Origin: Mastigias papua
Taxonomy: Eukaryota > Cnidaria > Scyphozoa > Rhizostomeae > Mastigiidae
Direction of reading: 5' to 3'
NCBI GenBank assembly: GCA_964019165.1
Contig: OZ025269.1
Span: forward strand, 6,610,669-6,674,668
DNA length: 64,000 nucleotides
Shown here: in pieces, positions 10,741 to 21,608 of the stretch
Numbering within the stretch: the stretch's first letter is position 1
How the letters are laid out: each line of letters begins with the position of its first letter
Position numbers and translations under genes: made by a program
The notes under the pieces: model-generated
Database searches by the model: none
Told to the model about the DNA's origin: nothing
Seen by the model: only the letters and a program-made list of their open reading frames with translations

Positions 10741-11461
10741 TGCACTAGAGATGCAAAAAACAGTAGTGTGGGAGAGTGAATCACTAATGAGAATGTTGAG
10801 TGAGTTGCATAATGTATTTAACTAACAAATTTTGGTAGTTACGTCTAATCCAAAATTTTGTTGGGTTTACATTGAGCATGTTTGTATAGTGTTACACTCG
10901 ATTATGAAGGAGACAATTTGGCATACTATGGGACAATATCTTGCTTTATGATATAAGTTATATATTATATATATAATTTACTTGTGATATAAGAGAAAGT
11001 TGTATAGTCAGTTACTTTAAGCAATAACAATAATTGTTTACTTAAGGTTGGCGTGAATAATAGCTCGAGGCTAATAAATGCCAACCATTTAATGCACCGT
11101 AAATGAATAGTGAACAAATAGTAAATTGCCAGAAAACAGAATAAGAAGCTAAAACGGGGAACAAAAATCAACATAAATAAAGCCTAATAATAGAGAATAG
11201 CAATCTATCAAAGTAAAATTTACAAAGAAGAACAGAAATACATTTAACGAAAAACCTAAATTTACAATTAAACTCTTACATAATCTATAGCTGCACATTA
11301 ACAGCAATTAGATAGATCGTTCCAAATTAACAGCATTTTGATAGATCTTTAAAACTTCCCGCAAGTCAGAAAATTTTAATAATTCATATCAGATATAATC
11401 TTATGATTATGACAACACATCTACTTTCACGAATCTGAAAAATGAAACTGTATAAATTTAC
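10741..11461. other. Intron sequence, nothing recognised
   Basis: This is AT-rich sequence between the A2 remnant and host exon 4. No convincing coding, repeat or terminal structure was seen. The last exon of host copy 2, expected on the minus strand with a CxCG motif, is not here, so intron 4 of that gene extends at least from 11461 to the left edge of the window. Confidence 0.6.
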
Positions 11462-11643
11462 CTCTACCATTTTCAGGGCCTCCACCGAAGTAGTCCATCG
11501 CATTTCCATCTCTGTCAATAAGTGCCCCTTTCATGTTCAGGGCCATGTTATAGCACGTAAACTTTGTAAACTGACTGCAGTTAGTAGATGAGTCCACGAT
11601 CGCCATTATATCCGTCAAGTTGTTGGTATACGAGATCTTTCTC
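11462..11643 (-). CDS. Host gene copy 2, exon 4: second segment of the fibrinogen-like module
   Basis: On the minus strand the exon begins after TTCAAG and ends before GTAAAT. It encodes RKISYTNNLTDIMAIVDSS, then NCSQFTKFTCYN and DRDGNAMDYFGGGPENGR. The pattern DSS..C.QFT.F.CYN..DRDG..M.Y.GGGP is that of the contactin-associated/fibrinogen-like module, and the same segment occurs in copy 1 (59078-58888) and the pseudogene (45041-44859). The exon is 182 nt, enters in phase 2 (AG from exon 3 plus G gives Arg) and leaves in phase 1, exactly as in copy 1. The terminal exon of the module (CxCG..., WREDSG-like) is not in the window and must lie beyond position 1, unless lost. Confidence 0.85.
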
Positions 11644-12414
11644 CTTGAATTGAAAGCAAATATGATCGTCTTGAATTTGTTTATAATGTGTAGCTGTATA
11701 TGAGCTAAAAGCTCTTATCTAGTGAAGGAGGGAAGCTTTTGGGACCGTTTGCGATCAAAGTTTTGATTTATTAGGTGATTTTGTGATATTGATATGTCAT
11801 ACTGTTCCTATCATGTGACTAGCTTTGGATATATAAATTAAGCTTGCAATTTTACTAGGAAAGTGATGAATCCAGCTGTTCTAAGAAGAGGAAAATGAAA
11901 TAATTCTTAAATACCAGCACTACTCAGCCCCCTAGTCTCATTATGCAAATGCTGCTTTAATTGCTCTTCATTCCAAAAGTATGGAATATCTATATACTAT
12001 CAGAAGAGTCTGTCTAGCTACGTATGAAGCTCTATACAATTAACCGATATATGACACCAACCTAGCAACTAGCAATTTTCTAGGGCAATGGTCTTATCCA
12101 ACAAGAAGGTAATGCAAAATGCTTCTTGTAGCGTCTTGCAGCACAGATATTTTTTAAATTCAAAGACGGAGGAACTTTAATGATTTCGCTGCTTCCTTTG
12201 TCAAAGATGAATTTTAATAGGTCAACTTGGCCAACCTGCAATAGAATGTTCCAAAATTTTCCAAGAACTTGGGTGCTTTTTATTTTTCTGAAGGAGAAGG
12301 GTTCCCTTCTAGACCCCAGAACCACTGTCAATCAGCCTCTTGGAACAGACATAAGACGCTTTGCAAATAATGAAAACTATACACGTGAATGAGTCACCTC
12401 TTCAGTACTATAAT
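11644..12414. other. Intron sequence, nothing recognised
   Basis: This is the first part of the 12.4-kb intron 3 of host copy 2 (read on the minus strand, its 3' end). The open frames at 12080-12392 show no family features on either strand. Confidence 0.55.
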
Positions 12415-12990
12415 TCAATGACCATACATATACTGATATTTATTGGACATTGATAGCTCTAAAACTCGCTGTTTATCCCAAAAGCCTTTCAGAAAAACTG
12501 TAGGAACTCGCAATTTGTATGTTTCACCTCTAATGTTCTTTAACAAGTTTGCATCTTGCATTCCAGATTTGACAAGAATTGGTAATATTTGATGTTGAGC
12601 ACCATTTAACCAAAACTTTACTTTTGTTTTTGGAATTCTCATGCCTATCATAACGTTTAGTTCATTTTTGCAAACAATATCAAGTGATCTGATTATAACC
12701 ACATCACATATATACGGCATCATTTCTCTTTCTATGAATGCTAGCAAGCTCTTATACTTTTCTAACGTGAGTCCATATGTTTCAGAGATGTAAACGTCGC
12801 ATGGACAAGCAATATCTAAGATAGTCATTCTAGTTCTTTCTTTCACAATAATATCAGGCTTTTGATTTAATGATTCAGTCATTTTCTGTTTCTACTCCAA
12901 GCTCTCTAAGTGTTGTCCGAAGTGTTTTGTTCATGATGATTGTCTTGTCATTGGACTTAATTTCCTCTCCTATTTTATCTAGTAATTTCA
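12415..12990 (-). pseudogene. R2-group restriction-like endonuclease fragment (third element)
   Basis: A 155-codon open frame (12882-12415) contains QKPDIIVKERTRMTILDIACP, then ETYGLTLEKYKSLLAFIE and CDVVIIRSL. The spacing KPD...ILDIACP...KYKSL...VVII is the PD-(D/E)XK core of R2-group endonucleases. Unlike element A1, the ILDIACP block is preserved. Neither knuckle nor RT is visible upstream, where a CR1 element begins at about 13000. It differs in sequence from A1 and A2 and so is a third family. Confidence 0.65.
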
Positions 12991-12999
12991 GCTGTTTAT

Positions 13000-15720
13000 A
13001 ATAATAATTTCAGTTGTTTATACTAGTTTCATTTAGGTAGCCCATTCATCAAGCTGATTTTCAAGGGGCAGCATATTTACAAAGTGAATATAAATATACA
13101 AATTAATAAAAGTCTATAATGAAATAAAAAGCAGCAATTTATCATTATGTATATACAATCGTTGAGAATAGTAATAAATAGTAAGGGACAACAAAGAATG
13201 AAAAAAGTAAAAACTTAGTAAATTTTCTAGATTAAGAGCAGGGTTTTTAAATTGCATCAGAGACGATGTCTGCTTGGCTTTAGTTGGCAGATTATTCCAA
13301 GCTATTACACCTCTGTATGAAAACCCCTTTTACCCATTTGATGCATTTTCATAGGAATTCTAAGATTGGTAGATGTAACTCTAAGAATTCAAGAGACGCT
13401 ATGGGAATTTTTAAGAAAGAGATTAGAGAGGTAACCTGGAGAGAGACCATTAATCGACTCAAATATCATAGAGTTTGTATTGAAATCGATGATCTCTTTG
13501 ACGAACTTAAGTCCCAGACTAAGAAGTAGGGGTTTACATGAAGTATCAAACTTGCTACTAGTTATTATCCAAACTACTCTGTTCTGCATGTTTTGAAGTC
13601 TATTAATCAGCACCCCCATGCCGAGGAGCAGTTCTGAAAGTAGGATGCAGCAATACTGGTCTATAAATTTTTCAAAATGGACTGAGGAAAGATGTTGCTT
13701 AGATGTCGAAGCATTGTAGCAGCACGTAATACCTTCTTCGAAATTAAGTCAGTATGTTTTTTCCATTTAAGATGTTCATCTATTTAAACACCAACGTATT
13801 TATTATCTTCAGTCATCTGGAGGCTCATGTCTCTTATTCTTAGATCTAGGTCACCCTCTACATTGTGGATATTTTTCCTATGGGAAGCTATTTTTATGGC
13901 CGTAGGTATAGTAAGTACCAGTTTATTTCCCATCAGCCAATCTTCAAGGAAAGCTAGATCTAAATTTAGAACATCATTCAACTGAGGCAAGTTTTTAGCT
14001 CGAAAAGAGAGACTAGTATCATCAACAAACATGGCAGCCGAGCTTTGGTATACAACTAGCGAAAGATAATTTATGTAAATGAGAAATAGAAGAGGGCCAA
14101 AACAAGAGCCTTGTGGCACTCCTATAATTATTGGGCCTGTTGGAAATGATTTGAACCAAAGAAGCTCATTCCCCAAGACTCCATAGTGTCGCAGTTTGTT
14201 ACATAAGATAGAGTGATCGAAAGTGTCAAAGGCTTGTTTGAGGTCAATAAACACTACTTCAACAAGTGCACTATTATCTAACGCAGAATACCAGTCGTCA
14301 GTAGTAGTTTTAAGAAGACAAGACGCTATTGAATGGAGAGCTCTAAAACATGATTGTTCACTAGACGGAAGCTTTTTGTTATTAAGATGGTCGCAAAGCT
14401 GTTGAAAGACAAGTTTCTCAAATATCCTGGAGACAACTGGTAGAACTGATATAGGTAGATAATATCTGTATAAACTGATCCGAGATTTTTTTCTCCTTCC
14501 TTATAGATGGAAGTAACTCTGGCAATTTTCCAGATATCTGGAAACCTGCAGGGTCTTAGAGATGCATTGACGATACATGCAAGGGGCAGAGAAATGTAAG
14601 GAAGAGCGATTTTGAGAAAATGGATGGAAATCATATTAACTCCAAAACTCCTTGAAGACTTAACTTTGCGAATGGCGCTATTAACATCTTGCGGGGTTGA
14701 GCTCTTTAATGCGAAATTTTGCACCACTTATATTTACGTGAAAAGTCTGTTGGTACTATAGAACTTCACTACAGCACGAAAAAGCGGCACCATGTTTTAG
14801 TCATAGTGAAAAGCTTTTTTTCTTCCGACATTCATCAGAGTCTGAAGCGTAGGATAGCGACCGAAAGGTGAACCGAGATATATAACCAGATGCAGATACA
14901 CGTGATATGATGAATAATGTATCAAGTTAGTGGTATGATTGGCCACTTAACACCTATTCATCATTGTTAACTTGAAGAGTCCAAGTGAGAAAACGAAGTC
15001 TTTTTGTTTACACAAGACTGGATTTTGAGTCTTTATGTAAACTGTTCCAAAACACCTAAATGAAAAGACGATTTGCTTGCCCTATGATCCGAAAATTATT
15101 GTCTGAATATTATCGGCTAACTGGAGACATTATTCATCATATCACGTGTATCCGCATCTGGCTATATATTTCGGTTCACCTTTCAGTCGCTATCCGACGT
15201 TTGAATACTCTGACGAGTGTCGGAAGAAGAAAAGCTTTTCAGAGGCTCGTTTTTACTGAACAATCCCCGTTTAGTAGAGGATTTGGTTTTTCAGGTAATT
15301 AACTGGCAAGATCATTCCCGATTAAGCAAAAATAGTGATTCAAGGAGCTTGCAATTTTACTGCTATCTGAAATTTGGTTTCCACCTATATCTAAGCAGCT
15401 GGTATTAGATGACTTTGACCTTGTGCTGGTTGACGGTTGTCAGAGTGCCTGTCATATTTCCTTTTCCTTGGAAATTTTCTCAGCAAAATATTGCTTTTTT
15501 AGTTCTCTTTTAAGAATTTTTACCTGGTTCCTGAGGGTTTTATATGTAGTCATTAGAGTGGTGGAATTATTTTTTATGACATTTCTTCTTTGTTTGCCTC
15601 TCCGTCTTACGAGATTTTTTAGCGGTAGGGTGACTCAAGGGCAGTATCTTTCAGAAACTTGAAGTTCCCTTTACGGAGATCCGAATGAAGTGGAAATGAA
15701 ATTCTAACTCCAAATCGAAT
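13000..15720 (-). mobile_element. CR1-like non-LTR retrotransposon, split by a foldback element
   Basis: Read on the minus strand: the linker region (about 15640-15250) contains MTTYKTLRNQVKILKRELKKQY and SDSSKIASSLNHYF. After an inserted foldback (15240-14811) come 14727-14326 with IRKVKSSRSFGVNMISIHFLK and FPDIWKIARVTSIYKEGE. Then 14254-13784 has VFIDLKQAFDTFDHS, GVPQGSCFGPLLF and the catalytic MFVDDTS. 13619-13389 gives the tail domain (INRLQNMQNRVVWIITSSKFD, LGLKFVKEIIDF). The 3' end shows an ATT-rich tail near 13000-13015. The catalytic YADD reads FVDD, with both Asp present, but frame breaks make the copy inactive. It is related to, but distinct from, the copy at 48130-50285. Confidence 0.83.
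14811..15240. mobile_element. Foldback element with about 110-bp arms, inside the CR1 element
   Basis: The left arm (14811-14920) and right arm (15125-15240) are reverse complements at most positions. Matching blocks include TTCTTCCGACA, AGGTGAACCGA.ATATATA, CCAGATGC.GATACACGTG and ATATGATGAATAATGT. About 200 bp lies between the arms. The flanking sequence on each side translates as parts of the same CR1 linker, so the element inserted into that copy. Its edges fall on AAAAGCTTTT, itself palindromic, which hides the exact duplication. No coding capacity is seen. Confidence 0.75.
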
Positions 15721-16238
15721 GACGCGGAAATGGGCCATAATTGGATTAAGAAACTTGGATGAGTGACAGATGTTTACATGTAGTTTGGCAGATCCGACAA
15801 GCGCTGCAAGGATGACAGTTTACGTTATAGCCTCTAAATCGCAAAATTATTAGTAAACGAACAGGGCAGTCTCATTGTAACTAGGATACTTTGTCTTGTG
15901 ACATACACCATGCGAATTGAGACATTAGTTGGGAAATTCAGCTTTAGTACAACTTTGAGGATGATAGCCACCTACAAGCAACATTTGAGATAAGTCAGGA
16001 AAAATAGTCACTTGTTAATCTAAATTGTAAAATGCACTTTAGCAAAGTTCTTATAGATTTCGAATATCGATCAGCTTCCTTTACCTCCATTTCTTTTGCT
16101 GTCAGCAAACTGTTTGACTGACTTACTTGTTAAGCTGGCTTCCTTCATTAAAACTTTAATTCTGTTCTTTTTTCTCAAAGTGATCACCATATTATCAAAC
16201 ATCTAACAGATTTCCCATTTTGAATTTTATACAAGGCG
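15721..16238. other. No gene recognised
   Basis: This lies between the 5' edge of the CR1 copy and the left LTR of the BEL/Pao element. No reading frame or repeat stands out. Confidence 0.5.
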
Positions 16239-16487
16239 TGTCGTGAGTATTTATGGATCACATAGTTCACGAAGTGTGGAAAGAGCACGTGATATTTATT
16301 TAAAACTTTCTAGCTTTTCATTTATGCCGTGCTTTTTGTTTTGTTGCTTTTTGAGTTAGATTGCATTTTGATGGTACTTTCAAAAAGTTAGGGGTAGTGT
16401 TATTGGAATACATAGAATCTGACAAGAGAGAATAGGAAGCATATTCAAGAATTGCCGATACTGTGAAACCAATTTTCCACCGCAACA
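16239..16487 (+). repeat. Left LTR of the BEL/Pao element
   Basis: This shares CATAGTTCACGAAGTGTGGA, TTGAGTTAGATTGCATTTTG and TTAGGGGTAGTGTT with 20243-20532 in the same order and orientation. It ends in CGCAACA. Confidence 0.8.
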
Positions 16488-16739
16488 TTTGGTACCAGAG
16501 GGTAGTTTGCAGATCGCAGCTTCATGGGGAATTCGAATATGTTTACAAGGATCATAACTTGCCGTGGATTCAATTTCTAGAAGGAGAATTATTCGTCAAG
16601 AGAATAAATGTTTTACATTGAAAGAGCAAAGATTTGCTTATGAGAAGGGAATAAAGGTAGAAGTGAGTAATCTTACTTAATTAACTAAACAAAAGAAACC
16701 CTCCAATAGGCCTAACTGACTATATGAGCTCGCAGATGT

Positions 16740-19700
16740 CAAATTACGCAAGCAAAAGTAGAACTTGAAAAAATTTCTGAAAAGCTTAACGAACTGAAAG
16801 GTGAGAGAGAGAAGCAAGGGAAATTACAATAGACAAATATGACAAAGCCAGTTGGATGCAGAAGAAATACTTTTAGAATTACAAACAATGCTATAAATTA
16901 CAAATAAAAGCAACAGTTGAAAGACCAGATCGAAGAGAAGGAGATGAGGAGAAAAATTAAACTTAAAGAGAAAGACAAGTAACTGGAAACAATCAAATTT
17001 GAAAAAACAAAGTTACAAATGGAGGAGCAAATTCAATTGGAAAAAGTCAATCTTGAGAGATTGAAATTGGAACTTGATTTTAAGAAGCATACAGAGAATA
17101 GAAACAGAAATTAAACAAACTGCAATTGATTACGAATCATAAATGAGTAACACCCAAACAGACATGAATGTTTCGAATCCTACAATAGCCTAAGAAAGCA
17201 CCAGACAGAGGACGAGTGCAATTTGGCTACCCAAACAAGAATTAAAATTGTTTGGAGGGCAAATATTAAAATTTCAAGGATTTTTGAATATTTTTGAAAT
17301 AACTATCAACCAGAAGCCATCACTGCATCCAACAGATAAGTTTAATTACTTGTGAGCAGAACAGGAGAGCGACGTAAAATCATTGTACAAGCGACTCAAA
17401 GAAAACCTTGACATACTACAGAAATATGACTCAGTTATCAAAGATCAACTCCACAAAGGAATAGTTGAAACGCTTCACAAGGACAGTGAAAAGGAAGAGA
17501 AAATGCACTTCCCCACCATGCTACCATTACACCAGAGAAAGATACCGCGAAAGTTCGCATCGTATATGGTGCGTCAGAAAAAACAATGAAAGCCAAATTG
17601 AGCCTGAATGAATGTCTGCATCGTGATCAAGTCATATTGGAAGACCTATGTGGATTATTGATAGTATTTCGTACGAAGAATGTAGGAATGATCGCATATA
17701 TCGAAAAAACCTTATTGCAAGTCAGCTCATAATTACAAGAAAGAGATATGACAAGGTTTATTTGGTTGAAAGACATTAGCCATCCACCAATACCAGACAA
17801 TTTGGAAACATGCAGATTTACTAGAGTTCATTTTAGTGTCATTTCAAATCCATTCTTACTTATTTCAACGATTAAACAACATTTGGAAGAAACCTCAAAC
17901 TTCGGTAACGATTCTGAAAACCAATACATCATCATTATCATAAACAGGCAGTAAACGTAAGCAAAGATAGGTACATTGACAATCTGGTCACTGTAACCAA
18001 CAACGAAAGTGAAGCTATTCCATTATATACAGGAACGATGGAAAGCTTCAAGGAAATCTTCATGAACCTGAAAGACTGGAAATCTAATGCAGCAGAAGTA
18101 AACAAAGTTACCCCTTGTCATGATGGAATGAAGGGAACAGTCATAAAGTTACTTGGGCTTCAATGGAACACTGAAAGTGATCACTTCAACATATCGATTT
18201 TAAAATTCCAAAAGATATCTCCAGCAACAACAACACGACAAGTACTAACAACTATTTCATCACTTTTTGATCCACTGGGATACTTACTACCTGCAACGAT
18301 GAAGACGATACAGTTTCTGCAGAAACTTTGGAACGAAGGGAAGGACTTGGAAGATGATATGGGCCAGAGGGACATTGGAGCGTAGAAAATGATGATCAAC
18401 GGGAAGGGATGCCAACGATATCAATACCCAAACATATGGCTAGCAAAGACAGTCGGTTTATTTTTAACTGTGATACATCCAAGAGTACTTATGCCACAGT
18501 TATATAACTTCGAACAACATATGAAGGAAACCGCAAAGTGAATCTATTATTCTCCAAATCAAGAATCTCACTATTCCATTCCACGACTTGAATTGCTAGC
18601 AGTGCTGATTGGAGGTCTAAGGTTGAACGTTGTCTCAAGGTCATTGGTATGTATGGACAGTACACACGTTAAATGTACAGATTCACAATGTCCTTTGGAT
18701 TGTATGCGAAGCTTAAAGCCTTTATCAGTGCCTGCTCAGAATCGAATTGCCGAAATCAATAAGGGCAATAACTTAGAGATTTGTCACGTTAACACACAGG
18801 AGAATCCAGCAGATATGCCAAGCAGCGGGGTTACCAGTAAAGAGTTCAAAGACAGCACCGTATTGTGGAATGAACCGCAATGGCTCCAAGCAAGCTTCAC
18901 TGAATGGCCTACATAGAACGTGCCCACAATCGGTCAAAGTGTACTGAACGATATCAGGTCAGAGATTAATTGACAAAATATACTTTATAAGGCATCTGTT
19001 GTTATCCAAGGATCAAATGAAACCGTGCCCCCATTTGGCATCAATGAAGCGAATTACTCATCTCTTTCATAACTATTGAATGTAACGGCTTATGTGACAA
19101 GGTGTATAAAGAAACTAAAGAAAGATAATATATCTAACGGACAACAACTATTTATCCAACTCTTGATTGCAACGTCTTACCAACAAGAGAAAAACTTGGG
19201 CGTGTCTGTTTACTTGCGTTGCTGTGAGGGCCATACATCTGGAGATTGTAGCAGATATTTCTGCCCAAGAGTTTCTGCAAGCACTACGGGGATTCAATTC
19301 CAGACGGGGGTCACCTAAAGAGATCATTCTAGACTACTCCTCTCAATTAATAGTAACAAAGTCAACAGTTGATATCGCATGTGAAGAAAAATTCATCGTT
19401 CAACAGTACAATTTTACATTGCTAAGCAACAAATAAAGTGAAGCTTCATAGTTGAATTGTCAACATGGATGGAAGGAAGTTATGAAAGATTGGTGGGGTG
19501 TAGTAAAATGGCTCTAAGGAAATCCATAGGAAGGAGACGTTTAACCATGCTACAGCTACAAAAATTCTACGCTGAACCTGAAGCTATATTGAACTTAAAT
19601 CCACTTGTCATGATTAGAGAAGAATTAAGTGATGGAAAAGCACTTACAGCAGTTCAATTCTTATCAAGCAATACAAAAACAGGAATACCACAATTAGGAA

Positions 19701-19750
19701 CAGAGGAAGAGATCAAGACCCTGACAACCAAGAAAGCTTTTCATCAATGA
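16740..19750 (+). pseudogene. BEL/Pao gag-pol remnant
   Basis: The coding remnants in order are as follows. A Lys/Glu-rich coiled-coil-like gag start lies at 16740-17140. A gag piece reads KLFGGQILKFQGFLNIFEI and PTDKFNYL (about 17245-17355). An RT N-terminal part (17383-17589) reads DILQKYDSVIKDQLHKGIVE. RT end (18038-18385) reads ESFKEIFMNLKDWKSN, LLGLQWNTESD and ISSLFDPLGYLLP. An RNase H-like part (18593-18916) reads QNRIAEINKGN and VNTQENPADM. An integrase part (19076-19750) reads VAVRAIHLEIVADIS, NSRRGSPKEIILD and MEGSYERLVGCSKMALRKSI. FDPLGYL and ENPAD are hallmarks of the Pao pol. Many frame changes and stops show it is dead, and the RT catalytic YxDD region appears deleted. Confidence 0.78.
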
Positions 19751-20242
19751 AGTTACTTTTGAACACATGGAAGAAAGGACAGACTAATTTGGAATCCTTT
19801 TGGAAGTTATGGAGAAATGATTATTTTTAAATTTACGAGAACGATCAGAAATAAAGGTAAGGTCACAGCATAAAGAATCAAACGAATCACCTAGAGTTGG
19901 GAAAATTGTTGAAGTTAAAGAGGACCTCCCAAAGGGATCATGAAAATTGAAGAGATAATGAAATTGATTCCTACTTGTGATGGGAATATTAGCGCCACAA
20001 AGCTACTTTTACCGACAAAGAATATTCTCGCTAGACTTTTAAACATATCATACCCACTCGAATGCAAAGTCGAATTAAACACTGAGGCGCTCTGTAGCCA
20101 GAGAAGACGAAGTGAAGTACGACACTCAAGACGAAAGCGGCACACATAGCGGTACAGTGAGAAAAGTAGCAAGTTTTGCTATAGACAAGATCATAGGAAA
20201 GATGTTATCAAAACAATTAAATCTTCAATTTCATCGTGGAAA

Positions 20243-20532
20243 TGTTGTGAACATTTATAGATCCCATAGTTCACGAAGTGTGGAAAGAACACGTGATATT
20301 ATCCTTGTAACATTCTAGCTTTTCAATTATGCAGTGCTTTTAGTTTTGTTGGTTTTTGAGTTAGATTGCATTTTGCTGGTAGAAAAAACTTAGGGGTAGT
20401 GTTGTAGGAATACAAAGAATCTCACAAGGGAGAAAGGAAAATAGGCGTATTTAGGTAAAGTCTACGACATGTGAGAATAGGAAACATATTAATGAATTGC
20501 CGATAATCTCAAACCCATGTTCCGCCGCAACA
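20243..20532 (+). repeat. Right LTR of the BEL/Pao element
   Basis: This is the homologue of 16239-16487 with extra sequence of about 38 bp near 20440-20480. It also ends in CGCAACA. Confidence 0.8.
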
Positions 20533-21007
20533 AAGCAGTCTAAGGTATATAAATTTGAGATGTTAAATGGTCGATTCTACTTCATTAACCATGCTTCGTG
20601 AAATTTTGCTTAAGTTTTGAAAAGCTATTTTAAGGAGCATTTACAGCAATACAGCTCCCCAGCTTCCTAGCTCCCCTTTCAGCTCCGCCGCCTATGCCAT
20701 ACCCATAGGTTGTAAAGGAGTGTTCACCCGTACGGTGTCTAGTGATATACACTGATTTCTGTGTTCTAGAGAGTAACACAGTACAACATACTAGAAGTAG
20801 CAAAGAATCTATAATAGAGAAAATAAGCGATTACAGAGCATCAAGCACATCACAGTAAAGACACCCTTCCGTACCTTCCAAAATCATTAGTACTAGGTCT
20901 ACCTATGGCTCTAACTACCATTGGATAGTATTTGATCAAAAGCTCAAATTATAGCAGCCACTAGCAGCTATTCAGTTATTTAATGAAAAGTGGCTTATTA
21001 CTCTTTG
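20533..21007. other. No gene recognised
   Basis: Short AT-rich sequence between the right LTR and the X-element fragment. No supported feature. Confidence 0.5.
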
Positions 21008-21244
21008 GTGACTAATCGTCGTAATACTACTGATAATTAATTTTTTGAACATCTTTCCAGCCCACACGCAGTCTCTTATTGAGATTCCCCAGGCAGTTTG
21101 TTGTAATAAATTTTGGAAGGCTCAGTGCCTAGGGTAGCTTAACCAACAATACTTCTGTTGGCAAGAACCATTGACTCTATGAAGGTTCTAAACTGACTTT
21201 TTTAAATGTAATCTGAAGAGACTGCCACACAAAGCTGTTTTTCC
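21008..21244 (+). mobile_element. X element copy 1, left part
   Basis: The sequence around 21030-21115 (AATTAATTTTTTGAACATC, then TCTTATTGAGATTCCCCAGGC) aligns with the left end of the X copy at 24354 (AATTAATTTTTGAAAATTT, then CTCTTATCAGGACTCCCCGCC). The matching right part lies at 23505-23640. A MITE and a hAT element sit between them, so this looks like a second, older X copy split by two insertions. Confidence 0.6.
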
Positions 21245-21250
21245 ATGCCT

Positions 21251-21528
21251 GCAATCACTGCCAGAAGTCTTGGAACACTTGCATTACCTGTTACTAATAG
21301 AGCAAACGCAATTACTCCCCTTTCCTAGTAATGCTGAATTAATCAGGGATTACCCGAAGCAGATACCTTGGCTTGCTCTTAATTAGCACTTTAGCAACTA
21401 AGCTATTACCTCAACATTGCTTTAAGGAAGAGAGGATCACTTTTTGTCAAGTTTGACCGGAAATTTACTACTGTCCAATAGATTGCATTAACCAATAGGC
21501 ACACCAAGGACTCTTGGCACTGATTGTA
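21251..21528. mobile_element. MITE of the CAATCACTGCC family, copy 1
   Basis: The left end reads CAATCACTGCCAGAAGTC and the right end GACTCTTGGCACTGATTG, an inverted pair. The 278-bp body matches 55055-55331 in reverse complement over its length, including ACTAATAGAGCAAAC and GACCGGAAATTTACTA. No coding capacity. The superfamily is not clear because no convincing target duplication was read. Confidence 0.78.
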
Positions 21529-21608
21529 CATATCTGTTTTGTTGACATTGTTCAAACTGATATTCTTTCTTCGTTACCTGTTGCATCAATATTTTGAAGT
21601 CATAGTTG

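Larger units (their letters stand above)
16239..20532 (+). mobile_element. BEL/Pao LTR retrotransposon, degenerate, with both LTRs
   Basis: Two related direct repeats flank 3.8 kb of decayed gag-pol. The left LTR starts TGTCGTGAG and the right LTR TGTTGTGAA, and both end CGCAACA. A candidate primer-binding site TGGTACCAGAGG follows the left LTR at about 16490. The internal order is gag, RT, RNase H, integrase, as in BEL/Pao. The LTRs differ at many positions and by an insertion of roughly 38 bp in the right one, so the insertion is old. It sits in intron 3 of host copy 2 in the opposite orientation. A clear target duplication could not be read. Confidence 0.8.
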
